From assembly GCA_029891385.1 (NCBI GenBank), contig CM057224.1, positions 39,623,005-39,687,004 of the forward strand: a stretch of 64,000 bases of DNA, read 5' to 3'. Positions 1-12,670 of the stretch are shown here, one piece after another (positions within the stretch are counted from its first letter, which is position 1; every line of letters begins with the position of its first letter). The notes beneath the pieces were generated by a model. It was given only the letters and a program-made list of their open reading frames with translations, ran no database searches and was not told the origin of the DNA. The stretch is from Erythroxylum novogranatense (Eukaryota > Streptophyta > Magnoliopsida > Malpighiales > Erythroxylaceae). The position numbers and the translations under genes were made by a program.

Positions 1-2942
1 AATTTTCTCATCATTTTAATTTACAATACAAAGCACCATGCCTATGTTTGAGATTATGACATATGAAGCGTAAGAAAGATTATGGATATTGATTTGGATT
101 CCACAGTTTATGGACATCTAACACCCTCTTATGCAGTTCTTGGTAGAAAAATCCTTATGTTGATCCAAAAAGAAAGACCCATATAAGGCAAAGAGAAAGC
201 AAGCCAAGAACAAACAAACATAAAAATGGTTAGTTTCGAGTTTAATTTCTCATAACCAACATAGCTATCTCTAATTCTAGCCTCAACCTAGAAGAAATAT
301 CTTCATCAACAGCCAAAAACTCTTCATTCTCCATTCATTTAATCTACAATAAGCACACACCACCATGAACAAAACCCCATTTCTGCAATATTGCCAAAAT
401 TTCCTCAAAGAAATCAAAACAATTCAAGTAGAAATTCAACAGCATATATTGGGTAAGTGAAGGCTTATGTTAATGATGTCACGGTCACACCACAGAATCT
501 GATCTCCACCTAGGAAAAAGGAGCTCACGCCTCGTAGACTCGAAAAACTGACTAATCTTTGCCTCCATTTCTGAAGCAGTTTTGGGTACAAAACTTAACA
601 CATCCAACTCAAAAAGAATTAACAAAGATTCAATATGAAGAATACAGAGAAAATGAGATGGAGAGTGATTCTTCTAGAGAAAACGAGAGAGACATAAATG
701 AGGTTGGCCAAAAATTCAAAGGGCCAAATTAACATTACAGGAAAAGTAAATAGTTGATTGTCTTAAAACGCTGCATACAAGCAGCTTTTTATTTTTAGCT
801 GAGTAAGCCAACTCAACTAGAACCAAACAAAAGAAATAGTTGATTGACGAATTTAAAGAGTTGAATTTAGTCAATTAACTAAAAATTAACTGATCAGCTG
901 CCAACTAAATAAGGCCTAAATCTTAGCATTCTCCGTTACATTCTTCAAGATTTTAATTTAAAAAATATGTTAGCTAATTCAATTCTTCTTTCTCTCTCAA
1001 CTCTACGACAACTCCTTTATAAAATCTGGCCTCCTCTTCAATTATTCTTATTATTTTCTTTTTAGTAGAATTTTAGATATTTTTATTCAGAAATTTCAAT
1101 CGACAATCTTCAAGTTCTTATTTTTCTTTCTAACTTAACTTTTGTGTAGTTTTTTGTTTGATTCATGAAAGCTATTGCTATTTTTTTCAATCAGTAACAC
1201 TTTAGAGTAAATTATGGTGTTTTTTACTCTGAATGCCTTGATTGGAAGTAATCATATTACTTGTTAAATAAAGATGCAAATTTTCTCCCATCACAATTTT
1301 TTTGTCGTCTTTGTCAAATTATTTCTAATCATAAATTCTCAAGCTCTCACCAAATACGTTCAGTTCAATAAGAACTTATGTAACTTTCGTAGTTTTTATC
1401 AATTAATTAAAATATTATCTGTTGGTTTTCCCTCTCTCTCATTAGACGATATACTTCTACACGTGATAGTCTTGATAATGTTAGGACATAGCATTTGTTG
1501 TTTCCATCTTTGTATTGCGGCAATTTTCTCGAGTATAATTAATTTATTATGTTGCAGATTTTGATCTTCATGTGTATTTATAGTATCTTATTTGTAGTAT
1601 CTTCTTATTTTATTCAGCAAAGAAGAATATGTAAGGCTAATTTAAAGAGTAATTAGTTTTAAGATTTATCTTTATCCTCAGTTGAGATTTTTTTAGTATT
1701 TTCAATACTATATTTATGATATAATTAGAATATCATAAATGAAAAGATTAGCATTTAATAATATAACTTGTATTACAAATTAACATTATTTAATATTTTC
1801 AATTTTTATTCAATTTGTAGGGATATAATTGAAAACACAAGTTAAAATTAAATTATGTTATATGAAATACTGTTGCATACCAAATATATAATAAGAATTC
1901 ATTCAACTTTTTATTAAAATTTTATAAATATTCAAATATATAAATATCTTTATTTTCCGAAGAATCAGATTTTAAATTCACTTTACTTTCTCGCAAATCA
2001 AACAATTATCCTCACTTTAGATATCTAACTAACAATTCTCCTCACTTTTGTTAATTTTTACTCGACTTAGTTTTATGCAATTGATTATTAAATGATCCAT
2101 TTAGATAAAATAATAGTTTTATATTTTCATATTGACAATTAAATTTAGTAAAAAATTATCTCTATATTTAAATTAAAATAAATGAAAATTAAATAATAAC
2201 GTTAATTAAGCTCGACAAAAGTTATCAATCAATTCTCTCTTTTATTTAACTTATTCTTACAAAATTATGTAAGAAAAACTGACATAAGGTGTCATATTGA
2301 TGTCGTTAACGTGGACTTATTTTGTAATAAATTAAAATTTTAGATATTTTAATATCATTTTTAAATTATTATATAATTTCTACTAAAAGGATATAAAGAC
2401 ATTTTATAAAGATATTGGTTAAAATTTGTGGACAATGGCATTGATTTATTAGAGAAAGAATTTTATATAAATTTAATTGAATAAATTTTATTACATTTAC
2501 TTAATTTTCATAAATTATGAAAACTATAAAATAGTTTTTTTCATTTATTAACTAAATATATTATTTAATTATTAATAAAAATTATAAATAATTTAATTCA
2601 ATATTATATATTATATATTATATATTTAATATTAATTATCAATAAAATATTAATAATTTGTTTTAATAATCTAATTAATCGATAATTAATTTAAATACTA
2701 AATATTTAAAAATAATTTTAATTAATATAATTTAAGTTTAAAATATCTTAAAATATATATATATAATTTAAATAAAATTATATTAATATAAATATTATCT
2801 ATAAATAAAAATTTGATTATTAAGTTATTTATCTTAATAATACATAAAAGTTTATGTAATATATAATTATTAAATACCAACAATTATATTTTATTTTATT
2901 TAAAAACTTAAAAATTTATTTATAAGAAAAACAGGCGTAGTG
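1..2942. other. AT-rich intergenic region upstream of LUH
   Basis: I see no supported gene here. Reading frames are short and lack recognisable motifs. From about 1600 onward the DNA becomes extremely AT-rich, and 2450-2930 is nearly all A and T with short ATTA/TATA runs. Such DNA is typical of plant spacer or scaffold-attachment-like sequence, but no function can be shown. Confidence 0.6.
715..925. repeat. possible MITE remnant related to the element at 43.7-44.2 kb
   Basis: The right edge, read on the minus strand, starts AGGCCTTATTTAGTTGGCAG. It is followed by repeated AGTTGATT-like words, as at the left edge of the 43680 element. The left end near 724 (GGCCAAATTAAC) is only loosely complementary, and no target duplication is evident. 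It could instead be a chance similarity of AT-rich DNA. Confidence 0.25.
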
Positions 2943-2982
2943 TTTAGCCCCCTTTTTCCGTTGAGTCTTTAGCCCCCTTTTT
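2943..2982. repeat. perfect 15-bp direct repeat upstream of LUH
   Basis: The word TTTAGCCCCCTTTTT occurs at 2943-2957 and again at 2968-2982, so copies start 25 bp apart. It stands out as C-rich in AT-rich DNA, about 0.3 kb before the putative LUH 5' UTR intron. It may be a paired regulatory site; nothing in the sequence proves this. Confidence 0.5.
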
Positions 2983-3258
2983 ATCACGAGAAAAGGTCAA
3001 TTTTCTTCACGTTAATAATGAAATAAGTGTGAATATTACTTGATTTGATTGGTAATTGTTCAAAATTGAGCTTCTTATCTGTTGCAATATATGGGTGTAC
3101 GTGATTTGGTGTTAAATTCAGAGAATATGATCGAGTAATTGCGTCCATATTGCTGCTGTTAACCACAACTGGACTGCGTTCAAGATTCCAAATTGAAAAG
3201 TTTGGACCCGTTCTATATTTTGATACTTTGGAGGTTAGTTTACACTTTTGTTGTTAAT

Positions 3259-3444
3259 GTAAGTTGGAATTTGATCATATTCTTCAGTTGAAAGAAATTG
3301 TTTGTTTTTCCTTGTGTGATATGTCTTTTCTTACATAGCTGTGTGTGAATTTATCCGAATTCGAATTTGGGTTTGATGGGTTAATTTATCTTCTTCTGTT
3401 TTTTCGTAAACCGTTAATTAAAGGTCTTTGCTTTTTGTGTGCAG
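3259..3444 (+). other. putative intron in the LUH 5' UTR
   Basis: A good donor (AAT|GTAAGTTG at 3259) and a T-rich acceptor ending TGTGCAG at 3444 enclose 186 bp. The LUH start codon lies 38 bp beyond the acceptor. Transcription would therefore start somewhere before 3259. This rests only on splice-site quality. Confidence 0.5.
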
Positions 3445-3481
3445 TTGGGTCTGGGTAACGTCGGATAGTTGAACAGCAATT

Positions 3482-6400
3482 ATGGCGCAGAGTAATTGGG
3501 AAGCTGATAAAATGTATGTGTGATTTTCCTTTAAGATTCTTGGTTTCTATTTGTTATTAGTTTATTTACATTTCTCTAGCTTTTTCTACCCATGTAATAA
3601 TTTTTGTTGGTGCTGGTACATTTCACAGGCTTGATGTTTACATATATGACTATTTGGTGAAAAAGAAGCTACATGCCACAGCGAAGTCATTCATGACTGA
3701 AGGAAAAGTTTCTCCTGATCCCGTAGGTAAGGTGATGCTTTCAAATATTTACCAGTTTCTGTATTTTAGGCAATCGGGTATCTTGTTTGGATAATGGAGG
3801 TTGCTTTTGAATCATATGCGTATAGTTTATGGCTTAACTTCAGTTGGCTAACTACCACTTGAAGACTGAGTTAAAAGGGTTTTGTTTGATCATTTATCTT
3901 CTGGCTTTATATAAAGCAATTGATGCTCCTGGAGGGTTTCTCTTCGAGTGGTGGTCTGTCTTCTGGGACATTTTTATTACACGGACAAACGAGAAACATT
4001 CAGAGGCTGCTGCAGCGTATATGGAGGTGGTATCTTAGATTTCTAATGAGAAGTAAAAGACTGCTATCTGATTATGCACTTTGTTAATTACACTCTGCTG
4101 TGGTCTCGACATTCAGGCACAACAAGTAAAAGCAAAGGAACAACAGTTGCAAATGCAGCAATTGCAATTACTGCGTCAAGCTCAGTTACAACGAGGAGGT
4201 TCAAACAGTACAACTCTTGGTGGCCCAGTAAATGCTTTAAATTCTGATGGACTGATGGGGCAATCAAATGCTAGTGCAATGGCAGCAAAAATATATGAGG
4301 AACGTATGAAACATCCTAATGCAGAGGATACAGATACATCTCAACCTCTTCTCGATGCTAGGATGGCCCTCCTAAAATCAACAACAAACCATCCTGGGTA
4401 ATCTCAGTTGCAGTATCTAGTAGGATATCTTTTTTATTCTTCTCATGTGTCCTTTTGATGCTCCCAGTCAGTTGGTCCATCTAAGTCCTGGAAGTGTGAC
4501 TGCTGTATTGCAGCGCATGCGATATCTAGCATAGTAACATCTTAATTCTTTGCATGTATAGCCAGTTGGTCCAAGGAAATCCTGGAAGTGTGACTGCAGC
4601 ATTACAGCAAATGCATGTACAAACCAAAGTAGGTGACTGTAATACTTTGTCACATTTTTCTTCAAAGACTGACATATTTGATGCTCTTTGGTGTCCATCT
4701 TAATTGGTTAGATTTATCAATTTGATCCTCAATATGCAGGATACCAAAGGTGATATTAACTCTGGTGCTCGGAGATCCTTACCTATGTCTCCTTCTTCAA
4801 CTTATGGACCAGGGATGATCCATTCAAGACCTGGAATAGGAAATGCAGGTAGATTTACCTTGTTTTGAATGATGAATGGGGTATTATTTTTGTTATGGTT
4901 TTGCTTTCCATATGAGCTTTGTTGACAATATTAGTCTAGGATTATTTTTGTAAATCAATCAGTTACATTTAATGATATCAATGATAAAAGGGTTAGCAGA
5001 CAAATTATAGCATACATTTAAATTCCAGGTGGTGGTGATGTCCGTAGTGATCTACCACAGCTTATAGTATACTTATTTGGGACTGATGAAAATAGCTATT
5101 AGCTTCTGAACTCTTCATATCCCTCTCGAAACTTGTCCTTTTTTGCGACTTCCACTTGACATTATCAATGAAAACCTACAATGGTAGGTTTACACCGACT
5201 TAGTTGTTAAATGATTGTGTATTTGTTTTCCAAACAGTCCAGTCTCAAGGAGGGTTTCCGTTATATCTATAACAAGTTGCGAGGATGCAATGCCTATATC
5301 CAGATTTTGGACACTTATGCTTGTATCTTTAAACTTTGATGATTTTACATATTCAAACACATACTTAATGCTACTGCAGATTTCAAACTAGGGGTAGAAA
5401 TGGTGGGATGCTTTGGGTAACTGGAGACAAGACCCTAAGCTTCAAGGCAAATTACAATAAGAAAGGCGTGAAGTTAGGTAGAAGTGATGTTTAAGGTTGC
5501 AAACCAATTGATTATTTATGCACCCTCTGATAGCTTACACATTGCCTCATGCAAAGCTCCTCTAATGTTTCGTTGAAGTTCAAAGAATATTTGGGCCATG
5601 GGCTTGTGTTTGAGTTGTTAGATGCAATATTTTGGATGATAGAGGTCTCTCTCTCTCTCTTTCTTATATATATATATTTGGGGTAAGATTGTAGTCCTAA
5701 TTTTCCCAGTAACTGAAAAAAAAAAAGGAACTCGATCAGGCTTTAATAAAAAATTCAAGGCCTCTTTTCGGTTTTGAAACATGTTTAAAGAGTTAAACAA
5801 GGCCGATAAACTGGTCCATTTTGAAGGAACGAAAAGTTGTAGGACATGAGGTAGTGTTGTCTTTCCTAGCAATGTCAAAAGATAAATAAGGAAACTGTTA
5901 CTTAATAGACACTAAAAACAGATACTCCAGGGGACAAGTTGTCATCTTCCAATAGCAGTGGATGAATCTGTACTCCAATCACCAACACCAAGAGAAGCAG
6001 TGCCTTGTTGCACGCATGTTCTACTATATGCCTACTAGAGCCTCTTTTCATCTATTCTGCTTCAGGATGCTTCCCTCTTGGAATACTTTTCTAGAGGCAG
6101 GTTTAAAGATTGTTGTGGGAGTGAAGTCAAGTGTAGAATTCACCTGTTTTTATTGGTGGTGGGGACTTTTAAACGAAGGGGAAAAAAAAAGTAATGTGAA
6201 AAACTAACACGATAGTGTAACAATTAGTTGATGAGGAGAAATTATTCCATTTATATTTACAATTTGTAGAGATTGCTGATAATACATCCTGGGGCAGTTT
6301 GATGATATATTGTTGAACATATATCCTGTTTTTGTGACCTTACTAGCAAAGGAAATACTTATAAGCAGTTTGTGGAAAAAAGGCAGTTTATTTCTTTATG

Positions 6401-9400
6401 ATGTAACAATTACTTAGTAGTCTTAGAAATTCAATCCCGCTGACCATTTTTAGTTGGTGAACCAGCAAATGGCCTCAAACTGGTCTATTTTTCCTTCGCC
6501 TGTATGATCTGCTGACTGAGTGAAGTTGATACATTTCATCTAAGTGATAAAGAACATCATTTTCTTTCTTGTTGATCAAAGTGACATCCTACTGTTATGT
6601 TTGTTAGATTCTACATTGTAATGCGTACTTACCACTTAACTGCCCACTCCTTACCATGAAACCGAGTTATTTCTTGCTTGTATTATATAGCCTATCCTCT
6701 CATCTTGAAACTTTTTGTTGAACTAAAGGGATTTATTTTACTAGAGTTTTAAAAGAAATGGGAGAAAAGAAAAGAATTTATGCTTGTGATGTCATTGGAA
6801 TTCAGAGGTATTTAGATGGAGAAGATGTTTGGCTACTGGTTGTTTGTGTGTCTTTGTGAGAGAGAGAGAGAGGTTGGTTGTGTTTGGGATGAAAAAGGAC
6901 AAAAGAGGAAAACTACTGCACTTCGGATTCAAGCTTCATATCTTGCAAATCTTGAAGTAGATCTTCTTTTCATCCAGAATAACAGTGGCTTGTGTTTCTT
7001 CTCCTTTTTACTGGCTGAGGATATGAGACTCAATCCCTTACATGGATTTTGATTTTAAAGATTCATTTGAACCTCTAACTTTTCTCTTTCTACATATGCG
7101 AGCCAACTCGGACAAGAGATAAGATATATGGAGAAACTTTGGAAACTAGAGATGGGAGATGGGAGATGGGAGATGGGAGATGGGGAGAGAGACAGCCCAC
7201 CTGTCCAATCTCTAAGCCGTAAATTGTGGCCCTGGCTGTTATGTCTAGCCCTGCTTAGGAGGGTGAGCTCAGGATAGGTCTTAAGCACTATATTCTTGAT
7301 AAACAACTTTCAATTTACTTAATGCTATTATTTTTATATAATACCAGAAATTAGGTGAACGTCTGCCTTGATGGGATTGGAGTTATTTTATTGGTTGGGC
7401 ATTTATAGACTAGAGAATGGAAAAAATAGCTGAGTGGTTTAGTGGTTTAGTGGTTCCCTTGCCATACAAAAAGTGAACCCGTTGGAGTTGTTTGGTTCCT
7501 TATTCAGCTAAATATTGTTTTTCCTATTAAATTCTTATTCATTTTTGTTCCTCTATTATTCAGGGTTGCACCCTGGAGTCAGTGACCTTCCATTGAAGGG
7601 GTGGCCATTAACAGTATGTTCATTATGGTGAATTTTTTGCAAGTCGATCCATTCCAATTACAAATCAGTTCTTACAAAGAATGCTATCTTCTATCATATA
7701 GGCACTTGACCCAATTAGGCCAAGTTTGGGTGGACAAGTTCAACGACCTTTTCTGCATGGTGCAAGTCAGTTTCAGCTTTTACCTCAGCAACAACAACAG
7801 CTTTTAGCACAGGTTCAGGCACAAGGCAGTCATGCTAGTTTACCATCACTTGGAGATGTAGATCCACGAAAGCTTGTTGGGTTGCCTAGAACCACTTTAC
7901 ATGCTAAAGATGGGCAACCAAGTGTCAATGATGGTTCTGTTAGTTCTCCGATGCAATCAACTTCATCCAAGGCAAGTTTTTAGTCCCCTTACAGAGGAAA
8001 TAAATAGCCTTAGTGATGTCTGTATCTGATTCTTAATTATTGTGGTAAGAACAATTAATTGCTTTGTCATTAGTGTATCTGAACGCAGATAAATGTGCCG
8101 CAGGTACAATCATCCTCTCAGCAACAAGAACCTCTGCAACTACAGCAAGCACAACAGGTTGTTTCAATTTGAACTGACACAATGATTTCATAATATATCT
8201 TGGATTGAGTTTAGGTTGAAATTACTTGAACTTCACATGTTTGAGCAACCAAATCCTTTTAAAGGCTGTAAGATGCCAAAAGGCAATAGTTGATACTTGT
8301 CTGTGGCGTATCAGAATAACAGAAAGAGGAAAGGTCCTTCATCTTCTGGAGCTGCTAATAGTACCGGCACAGGAAACACGGTAGGTCCATCTCCCAATTC
8401 TCAACCATCAACTCCATCAACTCATAATCCTGGTGATGGAATTGCCACTGTGGGGAATCTCCAGCATGTTAATAGTACATCAAAAAGCTTGATGATGTAT
8501 AGTAATGATGGTACTGGAACTCTTGTATCATCCGCAAACCAGCTGGTATGTTGTTCTTTTCAAATATTTGACCTGCATAGCTAGTTTTTAAAGAACATTT
8601 GGTAAGCACACTGCTCAGAAAACCTTGTCCGAGCTGTTCGCAAGGGCCAACTTGATCCTTTTCCGTAGGGATCCCAGATGAGGGAACCCTAGGATTGCCG
8701 CTGCCTAGTCCGTGCTTATTGAGCTTAAAACTCTTTAAGACTTACGAAGGGCATATGCCACTCTATCTGTTGATCAGTCAATTACAATGCAGTCAATAAA
8801 TTTCAAATAAGAAGATATAACCCTTCAGTTTAGTGTCGTTGGCTAGCATGACCTGTGCACATTCATGTTTCTAATTAATTGGTAGTCCTGCTTGTCATAT
8901 ATTATTTGCTTGATTGTAAGCAGGAATTGATCTTTTATAGTTATATCAGTTTCTAATGCTATTTTGTGCTTGGGAAATAGTGTATAGTCTATTGAAGCTA
9001 TTGCTCAGAATTTAACAATAAAAAAAATTAGTGCCAATATCTAATTTTATTTCTAATTGCAGGAGGACGTTGAAAATTTTGGAGATTTTTCTTCCTTAGA
9101 AGAAAACGTGGATTCTTTTCTTTCACCAGATGATGGGGATGGGAGAGATTTATTTGGCACATTGAAAAGAAACCCATCTGAACATGTCCCAGAATCTTCA
9201 AAGGGTTAGCAATTTTTCGATCTTTTTGCATCTTTGCATGCTTATGTAGGCCAGAAGAATCAGTAGGTTCTTGTAATCTCAGGTTTCTCCTTTAGTGAAG
9301 TTGATTCGTTGCGTAAAAGCAATGGAAAAGTTGTTTGTTGCCATTTCTCTACTGATGGAAAGTTGTTGGCCAGTGCTGGGCATGATAAGAAGGTATTAGT

Positions 9401-12118
9401 TCACTAGCCCACAAGAAGTTAATTTTGTATTTGTAATATGCCCCCCCATTAGATTTGGCAAAATCAGCCAAGTCTGACCCAATGTCAATGGGTTTTGGGA
9501 AATCAAGACCAAAAGGATGCAGTTTGGGAAGTAAAAAGCAAAAAAAAAATTTTGGCGGCCTGAGCCTTCTCGAGCCCGACCAGGTTTGAGTCGTGCCTTG
9601 TGAGATCGGTCTTGGCCGTCCTGGCTCATTGCCATCCTTGGACCCCTATCCGAGCCTTCATTTACTAGATCATCTTTAGTATTTCTGCATTTATAAACTT
9701 GGATCTCCGAGATGTTAATTCATTGATGCATCCCTCTAGGGAATAAAATGCTTAAAACATCCACCTAATAAGGGCTTTAGGCATTGTCATTGATATTATA
9801 ACATAATTTTCCTCTTTTACTATTTTTATTCCTACTTGACCTCTGATGACCAGATGCTTAAGGAGATGATTTAGGCTGGCCATAACAACCATCCCTTCTA
9901 TTATCAATTGAGGAGAACATGAGATTCTTATCATGTGGGTTGGCAATGCCTAAAAACTTCCATTAATATATTTGACTGGCCTACCCTGAATGAATCAGCC
10001 AAATGTACACACAGAGTAGGTCCTAGTTTAGCTCTACCTTGTCTTCTCTGTTACCATCACTGAGGCCTTTTGTTTTCAGGTTTTCTCTTTTGCTGTTGAA
10101 CATCCATTGTTATCTATTGTTATCAACTTACATTTTCGCAAGAACTTATGATGCAATGTTTTACATCCACATTGTCAGGAAATATAACCAATCTTTCTAA
10201 AACTTGATAGATCTATCATCACTGTCTCTTAGTGGAAGTTTTATGCAGCTTCATGAATATTATTCTTTTAAGTTTGACTGGAGAAACTTCTGAGACAAAT
10301 TAACGATTCAGTTGCTTCTAATATTTTATTAACTTCTGCGGATAGTAGTAGTTGATACTTGGTAGACACAACTATAGACTTGGGAATGATATGTCACTGA
10401 TTGTAATAATGTTAGGTTTTCTTTTGGAACATGGAAACTCTGCAAAGTGAGTGCACTCCAGAAGAACACACTCACATAATTACTGATGTTCGTTTCAGAG
10501 CAAATTCAACGCAACTGGCAACGTCTTCATTTGATACAAGTGTGCGACTTTGGGATGCTGGAGATGTAAAATTTTACCTCCTCCGCTTTTCTTTATGATG
10601 CTTATTATTTGGCCTCTCCAAGCAAGTAATTTTATTTGTTTGTGATTGCCTTCAGCACTTTCCTTCCTTTAAAGCTGCCTCTCTGTTCTGAACTTAAAGT
10701 GCCAGTTTTTCTGTTTCTTTAATATGTCGATTCTTCTAAACTAGCATTGACTGTTGTAAAGATCAAGAAGAGAGTTTCCATTTGAGGATGGCTAAGATTT
10801 TGTTCAGGATTTTGTGATAGAATCAATATACATTTTTCTGTGATGGCTTTCGGTTCTTTGCATCAGTTATTTTGTGAGTTCAACATCATGTGCTTTTCTT
10901 ATCTAATTGAAAATTTTAACCACCAGTGTTGCTTGGTCTGCGTACAATAGGACACTAATGAAGCTCGTATTTTTGCAGCCAAGATTTTCCTTGCAGATAT
11001 TTACAGGTCATGCTTCTCATGTGATGTCCCTCGATTTCCACCCTAAGAAGAACGAGCTCTTTTGCTCCTCTGACAGTAACAATGAGATTCGATTTTGGAA
11101 TATCACACAGACACAGTATCCTTGCACTCGCATATCAAAGGCGAGCTTTTATCTTCTTTCTTGTTGTTAACTTCTGTTTTTGACATGTTGATAGATTGAT
11201 TTCTTGCTGACAGTCTGTACTTGGTGGAGCAGGGAGGTAATGCACAAGTTAGATTTCAACCAAGAATTGGGCACCTTCTAGCTGCAGCATCAGAGAATGT
11301 TGTTTCAATCATTGATGTTGAGACTGACAGTAGGACACATTCGTTACAGGTACTACATCTTGAGTTGAAAGATGTGAATACAACTAATGGTTTCTTATTT
11401 AGTAGGTGATCTATGTTGAAGTCATGACGTCTTTGGATACTCAGGGTCACAACACCGAGGTACACTCTGTTTGTTGGGATGCAAATGGAAACTACTTGGC
11501 ATCTGTCAGTCAAGAGTCTGTCAAAGTGTGGTCATTGGCATCTGGAGAGTGCATTCATGAACTCAATTCGAGTGGGAACAAGTTTGAATCCTGTGTTTTC
11601 CACCCAAGTTATTCCACTCTCTTGGTCATTGGAGGTTACCAGGTGCTATATTTTTTCCGATTGAGATATATTTATTCTTTAAGCTTCAATTGGATTTCCA
11701 TATCCCTTTAGAGCATATCCCTGTTCTTGGGTGGCACATAAACCATCAAAAATTTCTTTAGTGGCTCCAATTTAGAGAGGCTTGTCACCCAAATTGTAGG
11801 AAACAAAAATATTTCCTTCAACTTCAAGGAACCCCCAGTGTTTATTGCTGGAAATGCTTTTGAAGTCAAATGTGGCAACAACAATTTTGATTCACTTTAT
11901 AACTGTTGTAGATTACTAATGCGGGTTTAATCTAACATTTTCTTTTACCCTTGTAAACTGTCATTTTCATCCAGTCGTTGGAACTCTGGAACATGGCCGA
12001 GAACAAATGTATGACCATGCCTGCACACGAGTGCGTGATATCAGCTCTCGCCCAATCACCAATGACGGGGATGATTGCTTCAGCAAGCCATGACAAGACT
12101 GTGAGGATATGGAAATAA
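3482..12118 (+). CDS. LUH: LEUNIG_HOMOLOG transcriptional co-repressor (LUFS domain plus WD40 repeats)
   Basis: Coding exons: 3482-3513, 3629-3726, 3917-4026, 4117-4397, 4562-4628, 4740-4848, 7564-7613, 7702-7971, 8089-8157, 8315-8545, 9063-9204, 9283-9392, 10416-10565, 10979-11140, 11233-11349, 11445-11642, 11975-12118. They join in phase to 2340 nt, or 779 aa; Arabidopsis LUH is close to this length. Residues 1-88 form the LUFS/LisH domain (start [20 protein letters not shown]). A Gln-rich middle follows ([16 protein letters not shown] near 82). From about residue 490 to the end there are WD40 repeats, with [24 protein letters not shown] and [11 protein letters not shown] as blade signatures. 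In the family, LUH works in the nucleus with SEUSS-type adaptors and histone deacetylases to repress target genes; known roles include seed-coat mucilage and floral patterning. Introns after 7971 and 11140 use GC donors. The 2.7 kb intron 4849-7563 is the longest. It is the first gene of the LUH-KRP4-CB5-RPN2 block. I see no disabling change. Confidence 0.96.
4468..4521 (+). pseudogene. degenerate duplicate of LUH exon 4562-4628 inside the preceding intron
   Basis: Sequence 4469-4521 matches the true exon start 4563-4615, shifted by 94 bp, with about nine mismatches over 53 bp. Both contain the unbroken word TCCTGGAAGTGTGACTGC. The copy is preceded by CCCAG, which could act as an acceptor and would enter in the correct frame. 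No donor follows at the matching place; the nearest GT is at 4534 and would shift the frame. It is a tandem exon duplication in decay, or possibly a cryptic exon. Confidence 0.7.
7149..7186. repeat. 7-bp minisatellite in a LUH intron
   Basis: About five tandem units of GAGATGG lie in the long LUH intron. Short (TC)n near 5645 and (GA)n near 6858 are in the same intron. These are ordinary slippage repeats. Confidence 0.85.
9417..9660. repeat. GC-richer repeat-like insertion in a LUH intron
   Basis: This stretch inside intron 9393-10415 is richer in G and C than the surrounding intron. It carries repeated CGAGCC/GGCC words (CTCGAGCCCGACC and similar) like those at 18.2-18.4 kb. It may be a shared dispersed repeat. 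I see no ends or coding capacity. Confidence 0.3.
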
Positions 12119-12670
12119 ATACCTGTTATGTTGTGCCAAATCCCTAACTATTGATCATCTATGACCTATTGATGCTTAGAACACTGATCCTTCCGAAAAT
12201 AACAAATAAATTCCATGACAAATGATTTTCTTTTCAGGTCCATTAGTTCTTACTTTTCATCACAGGGTTTGAGGTTTCCTAGGTTGCATCTGCACGGCAG
12301 GTGTCATCAAGACTGTTGTTTGATGTCAGAGCTTTCTAGTTAAAAGTTTTTCTTCCTCATCAAGACTGTTGTTTACAAATGTTAATACTCAAAAGTGGAA
12401 ATGGAAACTATATATAAGTTTTGTTAGATTTTTCTAATAATAATGTTAGGGATGAGTTCATGGAAGTTGTATGCTATGTTTTTATCTTAGTTCGAAAGGG
12501 ATAAAACTTAGGTATAAAAAGGTGATCTCGTAAACAACAGCAAAATTTTGCTTTCAACAAACACATACAACCATTTTTCAATTTAATTTAGTAATTGCAA
12601 AGATTACTATAATGTTGTTAGAACTAAGAGGCCTCTAGCTTAAAAATCAGGAGTTCATTACACTAAATAT
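12119..12670. other. LUH 3' UTR and downstream flank
   Basis: The LUH stop codon ends at 12118. The following DNA is T/A-rich with AATAAA-like words near 12205 that could serve for polyadenylation. An imperfect repeat (TCATCAAGACTGTTGTTT at 12304 and 12359) is present. No further coding signal is visible. Confidence 0.5.

Noticed and set aside
1274..1564. 96-codon plus-strand frame
   Set aside because: Low-complexity T-rich DNA giving Phe/Leu/Ile; no motif or gene context.
8297..8584. A short gene starting in the LUH intron
   Set aside because: It is LUH exon 8315-8545 read through both splice sites.
11256..11513. 85-codon minus-strand frame within LUH
   Set aside because: Shadow of the WD40 exons on the other strand.
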